DNA of 39,757 nucleotides, taken from positions 1 to 39,757 of the forward strand of contig JAUCBJ010006361.1 in NCBI GenBank assembly GCA_032718475.1, read 5' to 3'. This document shows positions 23,912-33,690 of the stretch, piece by piece. The translations under genes and the position numbers were made by a program. Numbering within the stretch: the first letter of the stretch is position 1; each line of letters starts with the position of its first letter. The notes under the pieces were generated by a model. It made no database searches and was not told where the DNA came from. It worked only from the letters and a program-made list of their open reading frames with translations. The stretch comes from Nemertoderma westbladi. Taxonomy: Eukaryota; Xenacoelomorpha; Nemertodermatida; Nemertodermatidae.

Positions 23912-24039
23912 GGCATCGCACATAACTTTTAATTTATATTTATTGGTATATTTTTATTATTAAATATGATCTTAATAATTTTAACACTTGTGGCTTATAA
24001 CAGCAATTACCATATTTTGGTGTAATAAATATTAATATA

Positions 24040-24957
24040 ATGTGAGAATATTGATTCAATATGTGCGAATATTGATTCAATATGTGCGAATATTGATTCA
24101 ATATGTGCGAATATTGATTCAATATTTGATTCAATATGTGCGAATAATGATTCAATATTTGATTCAAAATGTGAAAAAATATTGATTCAATATTTGATTC
24201 AATATGTGCGAATATTGATTCAATATGTGTGAATATTGATTCAATATGTGCGAATATTGATTCAATATGTGCGAATATTGATTCAATATTTGATTCAATA
24301 TGTGCGAATATTGATTCAATATGTGCGAATATTGATTCAATATGTGCGAATATTGATTCAATATGTGCGAATATTGATTCAATATTTGATTCAATATGTG
24401 CGAATATTGATTCAATATGTGCGAATATTGATTCAATATGTGTGAATATTGATTCAATGTGCGAATATTGATTCAATATGTGCGAATATTGATTCAATAT
24501 GTGCGAATATTGATTCAATATGTGCGAATATTGATTCAATATGTGCGAATATTGATTCAATATGTGCGAATATTGATTCAATATGTGTGAATATTGATTC
24601 AATATGTGCGAATATTGATTCAATATGTGCGAATATTGATTCAATATGTGCGAATATTGATTCAATATGTGCGAATATTGATTCAATATGTGCGAATATT
24701 GATTCAATATGTGTGAATATTGATTCAATATGTGCGAATATTGATTCAATATGTGCGAATATTGATTCAATATATGCGAATATTGATTCAATATGTGCGA
24801 ATATGCTTCAATATGTGCGAATATTGATTAAATATGTGCGAATATTGATTCAATATGTGCGAATATTGATTCAATATGTGCGAATATTGATTCAATATGT
24901 GTGAATATTGATTCAATATGTGTGAATATTGATTCAATATGTGTGAATATTGATTCG
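24040..24957. repeat. Second array of the same 21-bp satellite, about 0.9 kb
   Basis: The monomer is identical to that of the main array (GAATATTGATTCAATATGTGC), with the same 33-bp variants near the left end and one TGCTTCAA variant at about 24805, also seen in the main array. The left edge is more diverged (AATAATG and AAAATGTGAAAAAATATTG near 24145-24185). The right edge decays gradually after 24950 into degenerate copies up to about 25010. The two arrays are in the same orientation. Confidence 0.97.
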
Positions 24958-25162
24958 ATATTTTGCAAACATATCAACATATTGATTCAATATTTGTGAA
25001 TATTAATTTAATATGTTTGTTTAGTGAATAAATATTTGTAAAATATTTATTGAATTTGTTACTGTGAATTATGTTAATTATTGAATATTCAATAAATATT
25101 ATTGTATTGTAGAAGTTTAAATTTCCCGCTTTAATTCTATACTTACAATCAGATGCCATGCC

Positions 25163-25286
25163 ATACTCCTCCGCCATTTTTTAATCAGTGGTCTTGTCAC
25201 AATGACCAAAAAAACTTCTAGACAGGATTTTGAAAAAATTATGTCTCGAAGTTTTATTTGTCAACATGTCAAGACGGAGGAGTAGC
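25163..25286. repeat. MITE-like element copy 1 (TACTCCTCCGCC ends)
   Basis: The left end has ATACTCCTCCGCCATTTTTT and the right end GACGGAGGAGTAGC, its near inverted complement. A second element with the same ends occurs at 31838-32136. The inside is AT-rich and non-coding. Confidence 0.55.
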
Positions 25287-25378
25287 TTTGAGTGGCGCAA
25301 AAAGGAGAAATAAAAATTCTCAGAAAAATTCAATTAAAATTTAAATTTTCCTGTTTAATTAAAAATATTTTTTTTGCA

Positions 25379-25389
25379 TTTATTTTATT
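25379..25389 (-). promoter_or_regulatory. Candidate polyadenylation signals of the metaxin-like gene
   Basis: Two overlapping AATAAA words on the minus strand (TTTATT at 25379 and 25384 on the plus strand), about 135-145 bases past the stop codon. The position is reasonable for a short 3' UTR, but such words are common in AT-rich DNA. Confidence 0.35.
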
Positions 25390-25523
25390 TGTTGTTCAGC
25401 AATAAAAGTATTAGGCCTATACCGGTAATGTAATATTAACAGTAAGATAACATTGCAATACTGCAATAGTTTGTGCATAGCCATAGTCGGTCTATTTAAT
25501 AGGCAATAAATCCAATTATTATT

Positions 25524-26459
25524 TCACGTGTCATCGGCCAATTCGCCATCCTCCACTACGCCCGTGTTCCTAGGTGTATAGGTACTCAACACCACCGGCA
25601 ACACGTACCGCAAGTACCACGCGAAAATCGATAAACCTGCTCCGACAGTCAATACTCTTTCGGTCCAGCTGAACTTCAGTTCCCTAGTAACGGGCGATTC
25701 TATAGGAGCCCGGGTAACTAACTCCGGATACTTGCCTGCAACCCGGTCGCGGTAGGCCGAGAGACCGGGTAGCGTGGCAACGTGGTCCCTGAGGGGGTTA
25801 TTAGGTAGGTTTAACTCAATTATCAGTGAAATAGCAGAGTAAACATAAGCGTCCAGAGAGCAAGTTGTGTTCCCTCCGTAAAAATCTGCTTCGCCTAACT
25901 CTTTGTCCAAATAATTCAAACATTTTCTACCGTTAGAAACAATTTTACTTTCCAATGTCGTCGGTTTATTATCACCGTATTGGCAACTCGCGTGGACCGC
26001 TTTAACGTAGCGACTGCGCAAGAAATCCGGGATAAACAAAGAGAAGGGGAGGCCCAGACTGGAGGCGCACAATCGCCGAGTTGTCGCGTTGTAATTCGCG
26101 TCGTTGCACCATAGTAGGTAACGAATAGCCGGGAATAGTTGGTTGCTACAAAAACTCGTGTAAGCTTGCATAGTAGCTAATCCGTGGTCATCTAGAAAGT
26201 CGTTCATACCGCAAACTGAACTGCGTCGACGTAAGTAACTCATAATAGCACTGAATCCAGAAATATATTTATTGTCTTCTGTTTTGAGAACGGGGGAATT
26301 GGCGGATATTTTGAAAGGGGGGAGATAGGAAGTTACCGTTGATAATTCGACTTTGTTTATGACACATATCGATTTTATGACCAGTGCATCAATATCTAAG
26401 GTAAACACCGAGGGTTTAGGGTGCATGTCACCAATAATATTCCACGAATATAGTTCCAT
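25524..26459 (-). CDS. Metaxin-like protein (metaxin 1/3 type), intronless
   Basis: An uninterrupted 311-residue frame from the ATG at 26459 to the TGA at 25524. Metaxins are outer mitochondrial membrane proteins that act with the SAM complex in assembling beta-barrel proteins. Evidence: the start MELYSW resembles metaxin 1 MELFCW; residues 1-80 match the thioredoxin-like (Tom37/GST-N) part, ending SAIMSYLRR; residues 90-240 match the helical GST-C part with LFPAIRYLLW, GLPFSLFIPDFLRSRYV and the family motif FYGGNTTCSLDAYVYS at 193-208; a hydrophobic segment at about 268-292 fits the C-terminal anchor. The length is close to the 310-320 residues usual for metaxin 1/3. GC content is higher than in the flanks. 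No intron is present, so it may be a retrocopy under selection or a naturally single-exon gene. No promoter was identified. Confidence 0.88.
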   Translation of the reverse strand: MELYSWNIIGDMHPKPSVFTLDIDALVIKSICVINKVELSTVTSYLPPFKISANSPVLKTEDNKYISGFSAIMSYLRRRSSVCGMNDFLDDHGLATMQAYTSFCSNQLFPAIRYLLWCNDANYNATTRRLCASSLGLPFSLFIPDFLRSRYVKAVHASCQYGDNKPTTLESKIVSNGRKCLNYLDKELGEADFYGGNTTCSLDAYVYSAISLIIELNLPNNPLRDHVATLPGLSAYRDRVAGKYPELVTRAPIESPVTRELKFSWTERVLTVGAGLSIFAWYLRYVLPVVLSTYTPRNTGVVEDGELADDT

Positions 26460-27167
26460 TGTCGATGAGGCAAATCAGCAAAGTGTAACAATTAAAAGCG
26501 TATTTATCTAACCTATATAGGTGTAGGCCCTATTCAGCTACTTGCCTACCAGTCTGTCAGTCACAGTTTCAGTCTTTCAGTATACCCAGATACCGCTCTC
26601 TATCTCTGAATCTGCTCTAAGTCTACCTACTAGTGACCACATTAGAGGACAAGCAGTGAGCCGGCTCGGCTGCTGGCTTCCTGGCCCTAAAACTTATGGG
26701 TTCCTCACACTTATCTTCAGGCTCCGATGGTAGGACTACAGTATAAACACTTGCCATGTTAAGTCGTTTCCTATGAACATAAATCCACCTCTAAAACATT
26801 GAATAATTTCAGTTTATTCATTTTTTCAACCAATCAGAAACTTCCTTAATTTAGTCTATTAGTTTATTTTGTTTCTGTTTTCTTTATCCCCTGAACAACG
26901 TAATTAGTTAATTTTTTCTTAAACCCATTAACTTTTTAACAAAAAATAAATTAAATAACTAAATCAGCCGCCGTCGAGAGGAGATAAGACACGGAACTTA
27001 AGGATAGATAATGTTTTAGGCTTTTGAGCGATACCTCTGCTTACAAACCTTTAACTACACGATCCCACTCCTCAGTTTACTAAAGAACTTCCTTCCCTTA
27101 TTTTAAAAAGGTTAAAGATTCAATACCATATACGCCGCCCACCAACTAGTTCCTAAAAACGCACTCT
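26460..27167. other. Region upstream of the metaxin-like gene, no gene seen
   Basis: This holds the presumed promoter of the minus-strand metaxin-like gene and then non-coding sequence. A 63-residue plus-strand frame at 26542-26733 has no recognisable features. No TATA box or CpG-rich block stands out. Confidence 0.4.
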
Positions 27168-27249
27168 GTAACAGTTACAGAGTAACTGCAAATAAACAGA
27201 ATACTGTATAATACTGTAAATACTGTGTTAAATACTGTATAACTTAACA
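27168..27249 (-). repeat. 3' LTR remnant of the gypsy-type element
   Basis: The outer end on the plus strand is TGTAACAGTTACAGAGTAA, matching 29614-29632. The unit could span TGTTAAG to TGTTACA on the minus strand, about 82 bp, just after the integrase-tail stop codon at 27244. The two LTRs agree well only for the outer 35 or so bases, so the true LTR length is uncertain. The terminal 13 bases form a palindrome (TGTAAC-A-GTTACA). Confidence 0.55.
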
Positions 27250-27527
27250 CGATTGGTCCGTTACTTTAGTTTGAGAAGCGGAACCTGAAGTTGGGTTGCG
27301 GTACAATTTGAGATCCTTAAAATTGACCGTTGTGGTTGGAGTACGTCTGTTTGGACGCCTGCGCAAAGGTCTGATCTTGTACGAAAGGGGTGACAACTTA
27401 CTAACTACGAGATGTGGGCCTGTATAATTGAACCGTAGCTTATTGTTCTTACGCTTTATACGACGATCGTAATAAAGAACGAGGTCGCCTATCTCGAATG
27501 GTTGTTGTTGTTGTTTAGCCCTTCTAC
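27244..27527 (-). pseudogene. Integrase C-terminal tail of the gypsy-type element
   Basis: The minus strand reads FEIGDLVLYYDRRIKRK, NNKLRFNYTGPHLVV and SKLSPLSYKIRP, then a basic tail ending at TAA (27246-27244). This matches the SH3-like integrase C-terminal domain with its GPHLV (GPY/F-type) motif. A short Gln run encoded by CAA repeats precedes it. It joins directly to protease-linker sequence, showing an internal deletion of the RT, RNase H and integrase core region. Confidence 0.8.
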
Positions 27528-28215
27528 TTACGTTTTAAGTACTTGTACTGGTATGTCTGTAGGTCTACTATTACGTGTATTTGTACTTGTTCTACTATGC
27601 TGAGAAACTTTTACATTTACCACACCTCTAGCTACAATAATTTGTGACTTATTTTTTGTAACAGGTTCTATAAAAAAGGTACCGTAAACTTTACCCTGTT
27701 TTCTAAACTGAACTGGAATTATCGCCTGGCTACATGGCGGTATTTTAAATCGCTTTTGAGAAACTATAACACTGGACTTCCTCACTAGCGGTCTACCTTC
27801 TAACGGACTACCTTGGATACTCGATTGTTTACTCGAACTAAAGGGCAACAATTCCTTACTACGCAGGCAGGACTACACACTTATTACGAATATCCACACT
27901 ATCTACCGATCTCTCGAAAAAATCTGCTCCGAAAATGGCATCAGATTGCGTTACATTAGAAATATCTGCTACGACAAACATCTGGTTTGTTCTATAGGAT
28001 GAAGAAAGCAGAATTTCTAACCTTATTTCACCAACAACAGGCAGCTCACCTCCGAAACCACGAATAGCCGACAAGTGTGAGCGCTGAATTGCTGAGCCTC
28101 TGGGAAGAGAACGGACATCGAGAACCGACAGTTGAGCCCCCGAATCAATAAAATGCGTTATTTTCATTATTAGCCACTGAAAAAGTAACGGTCCAATCAC
28201 AGTCGCCGACAGCAT
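27528..28215 (-). pseudogene. Retropepsin-type protease and linker of the gypsy-type element
   Basis: The 28215-27859 frame contains HFIDSGAQLSVLD, where DSG is the aspartic protease active site, and later AIFGADFFERSVDSVDI, typical of gypsy proteases (a G-x-D-F/W strand near the C-terminus). The frame ends CVVLPA. The 27851-27528 frame continues in another phase with PPCSQAIIPVQFRKQG and IIVARGVVNVKV, the segment that normally links protease to RT. RT does not follow; the integrase tail does. The active-site residues are intact but the reading frame is broken. Confidence 0.8.
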
Positions 28216-29594
28216 TATTTGAACGTATAAATGCTGTACGAGTGCTCAACACCTGGGGACTGATAAGTCTGATAAGTAAGGTTTAAATTATTGCTAGTTG
28301 AATAATCGTCATTACCATTTCCGAATGAAAATTCAGGGTATGAAAAATTACAGGGTTCAAAGTTACTTTCATACTTATTCGAAAAAGAACGTACCTTCTG
28401 TTGCTTACAATCACGAATAACATGGCCCATTTCCAAAGAACGTACCTTCTGTTGCTTACAATCACGAATAACATGGCCCATTTCCAAAGAACGTACCTTC
28501 TGTTGCTTACAATCACGAATAACATGGCCCATTTCACCGCAGTTGTAACATTTAGGAGTTCCTTGTCTAATATTGCGTGGGCGAAAATTATCATTATTAT
28601 TATCATTACGTTGGGTTATACTGAACACTATTACTGTTGTTACTATTCATAGTGTTTCCAGAAAAGTTATCGGAGCTATCAATAATTGGTCTACTATAAT
28701 TATTATTACTAATTGAACTGTTAATATTATTATAACTCATAACAGTTATTAGATTAGTTAAATGCTTCACTTGTTTTTCTAAGTGTTTTATATCACCTGA
28801 GTTATGTTTGTGTTTAGTTTCTAAAGAAAGATTCTCAAGTTTTTTGGGTTCCAGATATAATTCCTCACGTCTGGCCCTTCTAATTGCTTCGTGAAAATCG
28901 GCAGGCTCAGTCATACGGATAGCTCGAGCCAAATCGGGAGAAATTCCCTTATGGAAAATAGGTAACAAAAGCTGTTCTCTCTGAATTTTATCAAGACCTA
29001 CAAAAGTCTGTTGACCCCAATTCTGTAATATACCTACATAATCAGTAATTGATTCACTGTCTAACTGCCTACGTTCTAATAATTTACTGTAAATCAAGCT
29101 TGAGACAGGAGAAGAAAAACGATGTATAAGAGCACTAAACACAGTATCATAATCTGAGCGTTCGAGTTCAGTGAGTTCTTAGATGACTAAAGCAGCCGAT
29201 CAGTGACGTAGACACAGATGATGTTGATGTTAGCGATCGTTGAAGAGTCCCACCTCTACAGATCGGCGATCCGTTGAACCGATTTAAGCCAGCTGTCGAG
29301 GTCTCCCTTACCATCGTATGTATCCGGTTTCTTCCAGATTCGAACGTTTGACATTTCGTCTCCACTATCAGGCATTTCTGATTTTTTAAAGTCCGTCTGA
29401 GAAGCTTGTGATGTGACTTTCTGTGATCGGGTGACTGGTCGAGAAGCAGACACAGAGACACGTGGTTTCTTCTTGATTGTTGACGCCGATTTGAAACGTG
29501 TTTTACATGGGCTGGTTGTTAAAGACAGTTTATTCGTACGTGGGCTGGGCGGGTTACCACGACTTTGGAACGCGAGATATTTCCTTCTTTGCAC
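28215..29594 (-). pseudogene. Gag of the gypsy-type element
   Basis: The frame opens at 29594 (MQRRKYLAFQSRGN), right after the primer-binding site. A basic, Ser/Thr-rich N-terminus leads to DTYDGKGDLDSWLKSVQRIADL, a capsid-like start. A frameshift near 29256-29190 follows. The next frame (29142-28606) has SSLIYSKLLERRQLDSESITDYV and FHKGISPDLARAIRM, the retrotransposon gag capsid pattern, then an Asn/Ser-rich linker encoded by AAT-type repeats. The nucleocapsid end (28628-28215) has one CCHC knuckle, CYNCGEMGHVIRDC, followed by two partial copies (see the 51-bp repeat). Confidence 0.85.
28391..28534 (-). repeat. Tandem 51-bp repeat inside the gag zinc knuckle
   Basis: About 2.8 copies of a 51-bp unit starting at 28391, 28442 and 28493 (plus-strand start GTACCTTCTGTTGCTTAC). 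Each encodes MGHVIRDCKQQKVRSLE. Only the first, protein-proximal copy has the leading CYNCGE, so the extra copies keep the His and last Cys but lack the first Cys pair. The frame is preserved. Confidence 0.95.
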
Positions 29595-29611
29595 TCCCGG
29601 ACGAGCCCCCA
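29594..29611 (-). promoter_or_regulatory. Primer-binding site complementary to tRNA-Pro
   Basis: The minus strand reads TGGGGGCTCGTCCGGGAG, two bases inside the LTR end at 29614. From general knowledge, the tRNA-Pro primer site used by many retroelements is TGGGGGCTCGTCCGGGAT; 17 of 18 bases agree. The position next to the LTR supports the call and fixes the element's orientation. Confidence 0.85.
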
Positions 29612-29613
29612 GT

Positions 29614-29690
29614 TGTAACAGTTACAGAGTAAATGCACAGAAACAGAATAAATAATAATGATATAAAAAGAGTTGATTGATAATATAACT
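29614..29690 (-). repeat. 5' LTR remnant of the gypsy-type element
   Basis: It begins with the same 19 bases as 27168-27186, allowing exact placement of the inner LTR edge. Beyond about 35 bases it diverges from the other LTR, and the outer edge is not defined; the end given is approximate. Confidence 0.5.
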
Positions 29691-29806
29691 TGCTTTAATA
29701 TAATAACATAAATACACTAAAATCTTTCAAACCATAAACCAGATATAATATCAATGAGGAAAAAATCCAGACCCAATCAATTCGTTTTCAAATATATAAG
29801 GTTGGA

Positions 29807-30600
29807 TTGCAATATATGGTCGATTTATGTCAAATTTTTTGTGCTAAATATAACTTGCGATTAAGTACAAATGTTGATCAGGATAAATGCAAATGTAAGT
29901 GTAAGTGTATACCATTTAATTTTAAGTGGAGTCCACCCGGTGCTAGGATTAGAGTAGGTACAATTCTTCTCCCATGGGCAAGAGAAGCTATTCACTTAGG
30001 TATTACACTTGACTTTAAATGCACTTTAGCCAAGGACATTCTACGTAAACGCGGCCAGTTTATTGGGAAACTCAATAACATTAGGCAAGAGTTTGGTTTC
30101 TCGCACCCTTGTAATCTAACATATCTACAAAAGTTATACACTATGTGTTTTTATGGTATCAATACATGGAATTTATGGTCCGATGAATGTTCTAGAATCT
30201 TAACCAGCTGGAACATTAACGTTAGGATTATATGGTAGTTGCCTTATAATGCACATAGGTATATTGTCCAATAAATTGTAGGATTTATACATCCATGGGT
30301 TATTTTATGCAAAAATTTTGTTGGTTATTGTAGGTCTATTTTTAATGCTGATAGGATGTGTATTAGATTCCTAGCTAACTTAATGCTATTTGATTGTAGG
30401 AGTACTAGCGGAAGTAATTTACGTCAGATTGGTAATGAGTGCGGGGTGTCGGATTTATCTTTGTTGTCCACCCGAACTGTAGACAATAAACTATCATATG
30501 TACGCACTCCGCCGGGTGAGGAGTGGAGAGTTAATAGCTGCAGAGAAATCGTAAACTCAATTGTAGGTGTAACTAAATATACCTGGTTTTACGCATGATG
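29807..30600 (+). pseudogene. C-terminal region of a non-LTR retrotransposon ORF2
   Basis: The 143-residue frame (29807-30238) carries the end of an RT and its thumb: MQYMVDLCQIFCAKYNLRLS, then LPWAREAIHLGITLDFKCT, RKRGQFIGKLNNIRQEFGF and YGINTWNLWSDECSRI. These match the C-terminus of a CR1/L2-like LINE family as I remember it. A later frame (30356-30598) has VRTPPGEEWRVNSCREIV, also typical. The catalytic RT core is not present, so the copy is 5'-truncated near 29800. The 3' end is probably the AATAATAATAATAA run near 30881-30893. Confidence 0.75.
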
Positions 30601-31083
30601 AGCTTAGAGATATTTTGAATTATATTTCTTCCACTTAAAGGACTATAGCTTATTTGTTATATTTTTTTTCTGTTTTGTTATGTTCTGTTCGGTTTATATT
30701 AAGTCTTGCTGTATAATTATTGTGCCTATCTTTCGTTCACGTGAAATTTAAATGTAGCTAAATTTATATATTATGCACTATTATCACTCTGTATGTACGC
30801 TCTACTGTACCTGTGCTATTTACTTGGTATTGCTGTACTTATGTGTTTGTCCACGATATAATGTACGAAAAGAAAGAATAATAATAATAAGGGAAGGGGC
30901 CTATTGCACTTTACACAGTGGGCAGAGAGTGAACAGCTGAATCACTAATCACTTAACACTTCCAGTAACAACAAATAAGAAGGGAGTATACAATACTATA
31001 GGATGATATTGCAACAGCACAACAGGGTATATTATTATTTAATAGAGATTTACTCAGAGACAACTTTTTTTTTATTAATTTAA

Positions 31084-31119
31084 GGGGGGAGGGGGGAGGG
31101 GGGGGGGGGGGGGTGGGGG
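31084..31119. repeat. Poly-G tract
   Basis: A G-rich run with a few A or T interruptions, the longest uninterrupted block being more than 10 G. Capable of G-quadruplex formation on the plus strand. Confidence 0.85.
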
Positions 31120-31208
31120 CGAGGTACTGGCTTTGAATTTTGTTCTATTTCATCTAGAGCAGATTTTTATCAAGATTCCAAATATGAAAACCGTTTAGCA
31201 AGATTATT

Positions 31209-31700
31209 TTGTCTTACTTCTCAAGATATAGCTATCTGTCCGTTTTTCTGTCGGTCTGTCCGTCAGTATGTCTCCAGAACAATAGAAAACATTCTATCTG
31301 TCTAAACAATTTCCTATATGGGTTATCTTGGTCCGTGACTTCATTTCTGATGTATGTCAGTATGCCATTTTGGCCTCGTCTTTTCTGTCTGTATGCATGT
31401 CAGTCTGTACGTCAAAATATAATGGACAAAGGACAGCCTGATAGATAAATTGGAATTCATCAAATGTTAAATCTGACACATAAAATGAATTCTGCGACCA
31501 GGAAAACCCCTATAACTAAACTTTCTACCTAGATGGTATTCCCTTTTCTTATATTTAACGGACAGATTGTCGGATAGTCCGAAAGACCGACAGACAGAGA
31601 CTAAGTAGATTTCATAAGTGAACACTGACCTTAGAAATGAAATCGGCGACCAAGAAAACCCCCATAGCAAAAATCTTATCATGATTTTGTGCTTTCGTGT
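31209..31700. repeat. Low-complexity CTGT-rich repeat with inverted and direct copies
   Basis: The block is rich in TCTGTCTGTCCGT-type words. A 35-base motif containing AAATGAAATC, GACCAAGAAAACC and CATAG occurs at about 31637-31671, a diverged direct copy at about 31485-31520, and an inverted copy at about 31313-31350. This looks like an old interspersed repeat family duplicated in both orientations. No credible protein is encoded. Confidence 0.5.
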
Positions 31701-31837
31701 TGCTACAGTATATGTACCGGTATATTGACACACCTCACATAGGCCTACTATATTTACAGACAATTTTTGTGCGAGAAGGTTAAACTTTTGAAGGCAATTA
31801 TCTCGGAATGGTATTTTTAAATTTTCAAAATACAAAA

Positions 31838-32136
31838 CACTACTCCTCCGCCATTTTTAAACTAATTTGTAAGTTTTTGGTAGCAAATGAAAGATAGTAG
31901 TGTGCGCACTAATAAAATTCCAGCAGTATTTTTAGTTTTGTAATTTTTCATCTGTTGTAACATTTTTACGAAAAAAACAGCTTTTTTTTTAAATCTGAAA
32001 ATTACTTTGAAAATAGCGGTATTTTCCTTGAAAAGTGCAAAACAAAAATTCAGCTCAAACTTTTTCACGTAATCGGTCATGTTGATTCCAAAAACAGGTT
32101 ACAACTTCTGAAAATAAAGAAGAACAAAGGAGTAGC
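31838..32136. repeat. MITE-like element copy 2 (TACTCCTCCGCC ends)
   Basis: The left end ACTACTCCTCCGCCATTTTT matches copy 1 at 25163; the right end AAAGGAGTAGC is its degenerate inverted complement. About 300 bases, AT-rich, with no coding content beyond short chance frames. Confidence 0.5.
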
Positions 32137-32310
32137 ATTTTAGTCAAAAATATAAATTTTGTCTCTGGCGGCTAAGGGGCGTCAAAAATAAATTTTTTTG
32201 AAAATATTACAATTCAATATAGTCCACCAAAAATATATGTTATACCTTATTTCTACTAATTCGCTTTTTGGTGTCGGTATGCATTTCAAAATGTTGAATT
32301 CAAGCCAGTA

Positions 32311-32333
32311 CCCCCCACCCCACCCCCCCCTCC
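32311..32333. repeat. Poly-C tract with A interruptions
   Basis: C-rich run (CCCCCCACCCCACCCCCCCC) followed by T and CC. No gene nearby. Confidence 0.8.
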
Positions 32334-33392
32334 AGGGCAGATTGAGGCAATTATCGCCTCAACCTTTTTAAACCTTTTTAAATTTCCGAAACGACTCCTA
32401 TTTCTAAACTTTATCACTATCTTTGGTTCCCCCTTGTTTGCTCCCTTACAACATCTCCCAAGCTCGTATTCCCTTAGAACAAACATACTTACTGTACCTC
32501 TACTGAACAACCAGGTCCGGTAACATTGGTTTTATTGGACATACTGTAGTTACAGTAATTGATATGTTCACATCGAAAGACCACGATTTAGGTTGAGATG
32601 TACAATTATATCAGCACAATGTGAAGATGAAACTTTATCCAGAAGGACCCCCTTATCCCCGGATGAAATAGATTCATTAATACGGTTTCTACTTACTCAT
32701 AATTACTTTCAGTATCGTAATAAATTGTACTTACAGCTTCTGGGAGTAGCAACGGCTGGCGGTGCCTAAGTAGATTATGTAAAATTATCGCGGTTAATTA
32801 TTTTATTTTTAGAAGATTTTCATATAAATCAACCTCTAACATTGGTAACAAATTATGTGAAAATAATACAATTCCAATCACCTTATGGCAAGGCAACTCC
32901 GCTTGCACTACCAGAGGGCGCCGTAAAGTACGTGTAGCGCGATCGACCCGGGAGTTGATTCAACCCCATGGGGAGACCCAATTTATGGCCACTTCAACTG
33001 TAGGTCTAATTGATTAATTTATTTTGCATGGTGCAATATATATAAGGACCAGTACTATTTAGGACAGACCCTGCAGCGCCTACATCAGAGACAGAATGGG
33101 ACATACTGTAGGTCTAGAATCCGTAATTTCGTTTTCTCAGACGATCCCGATTCCACTTTTCCGGAACCGGAACAACTTTTACTGGAACACATTAACCGGT
33201 GAACTTTAGATAACCTTAAAGTTGCAGCAATAGACTTACAGTATAATAATACTGTAGTACAGATAGTAGGCCTAGCGTACCGTACAGCACTTTAACTTGT
33301 ATTAATTTGTTTTAATGGTTAGTTGATCAGCAGGCCCAAACCTTAATTAATTAATTATATTTTAGAAATGTCATTACTCAGTGTATTGATTA
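32334..33392. other. Spacer, no gene seen
   Basis: About 1 kb of AT-rich sequence with TAGGCCTA-type words near 33268. No credible reading frame, RNA gene or repeat that I can define. Confidence 0.4.
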
Positions 33393-33690
33393 CCTAGGTT
33401 GGTCTAGTGGTGACATTACTGTGCTTCCGATTAGGGAGCCCGGGTTCGATCCCTAGATGGTGCAGCACTGTTTGGGCACAGTGCTTTAAATGCTGCAGCC
33501 TAGCCCAACCCCGGCTTTCATCCTTCAGTGGTCGATAAATGGGAACCAAGGCAACTTGGGAAACAGAGTGGAAGGGTTTACTGTGGAAGATCACCCATGG
33601 TGGTGAACAGGCATTCCTTGGCTTAACGAGCCTAAAAGATTCTCCCATTCATTACCTACTGTAGGTTGTTGGGCTATTTAACAAGCAGCG
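33393..33690 (+). repeat. tRNA-derived SINE
   Basis: The head carries an RNA polymerase III A box TGGTCTAGTGG (33400-33410) and, 32 bases later, a B box GGTTCGATCCC (33443-33453). The arms around the B box do not form a full T stem and no matching acceptor stem is seen, so it is not a functional tRNA gene. The body (TTTGGGCACAGTG through GGCAACTTGGGAAACAG) and a tail near 33690 complete a unit of about 300 bases. A chance 84-residue minus-strand frame overlaps it. Confidence 0.75.

Larger units (their letters stand above)
27168..29690 (-). mobile_element. Internally deleted Ty3/gypsy-type LTR retrotransposon
   Basis: Read on the minus strand, the order is LTR remnant, PBS, gag, protease, linker, integrase tail, LTR. 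The matching LTR ends (TGTAACAGTTACAGAGTAA on the plus strand) occur at 27168 and 29614. RT, RNase H and the integrase core are missing: protease-linker sequence ends near 27528 and the integrase C-terminal tail follows at once. Gag is broken by at least one frameshift near 29256. The element therefore could not move without another copy's proteins, and the gag damage suggests that it is old. Confidence 0.8.

Noticed and set aside
25402-25407. AATAAA on the plus strand near the metaxin-like gene
   Set aside because: On the wrong strand for that gene and with no plus-strand gene upstream.
31209-31835. Small Cys- and Val-rich frames
   Set aside because: Translation of CTGT-rich repeats in both orientations; no start context or family.
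33393-33464. Functional tRNA gene
   Set aside because: A and B boxes are present, but the T stem and acceptor stem do not pair; it is the head of a SINE.
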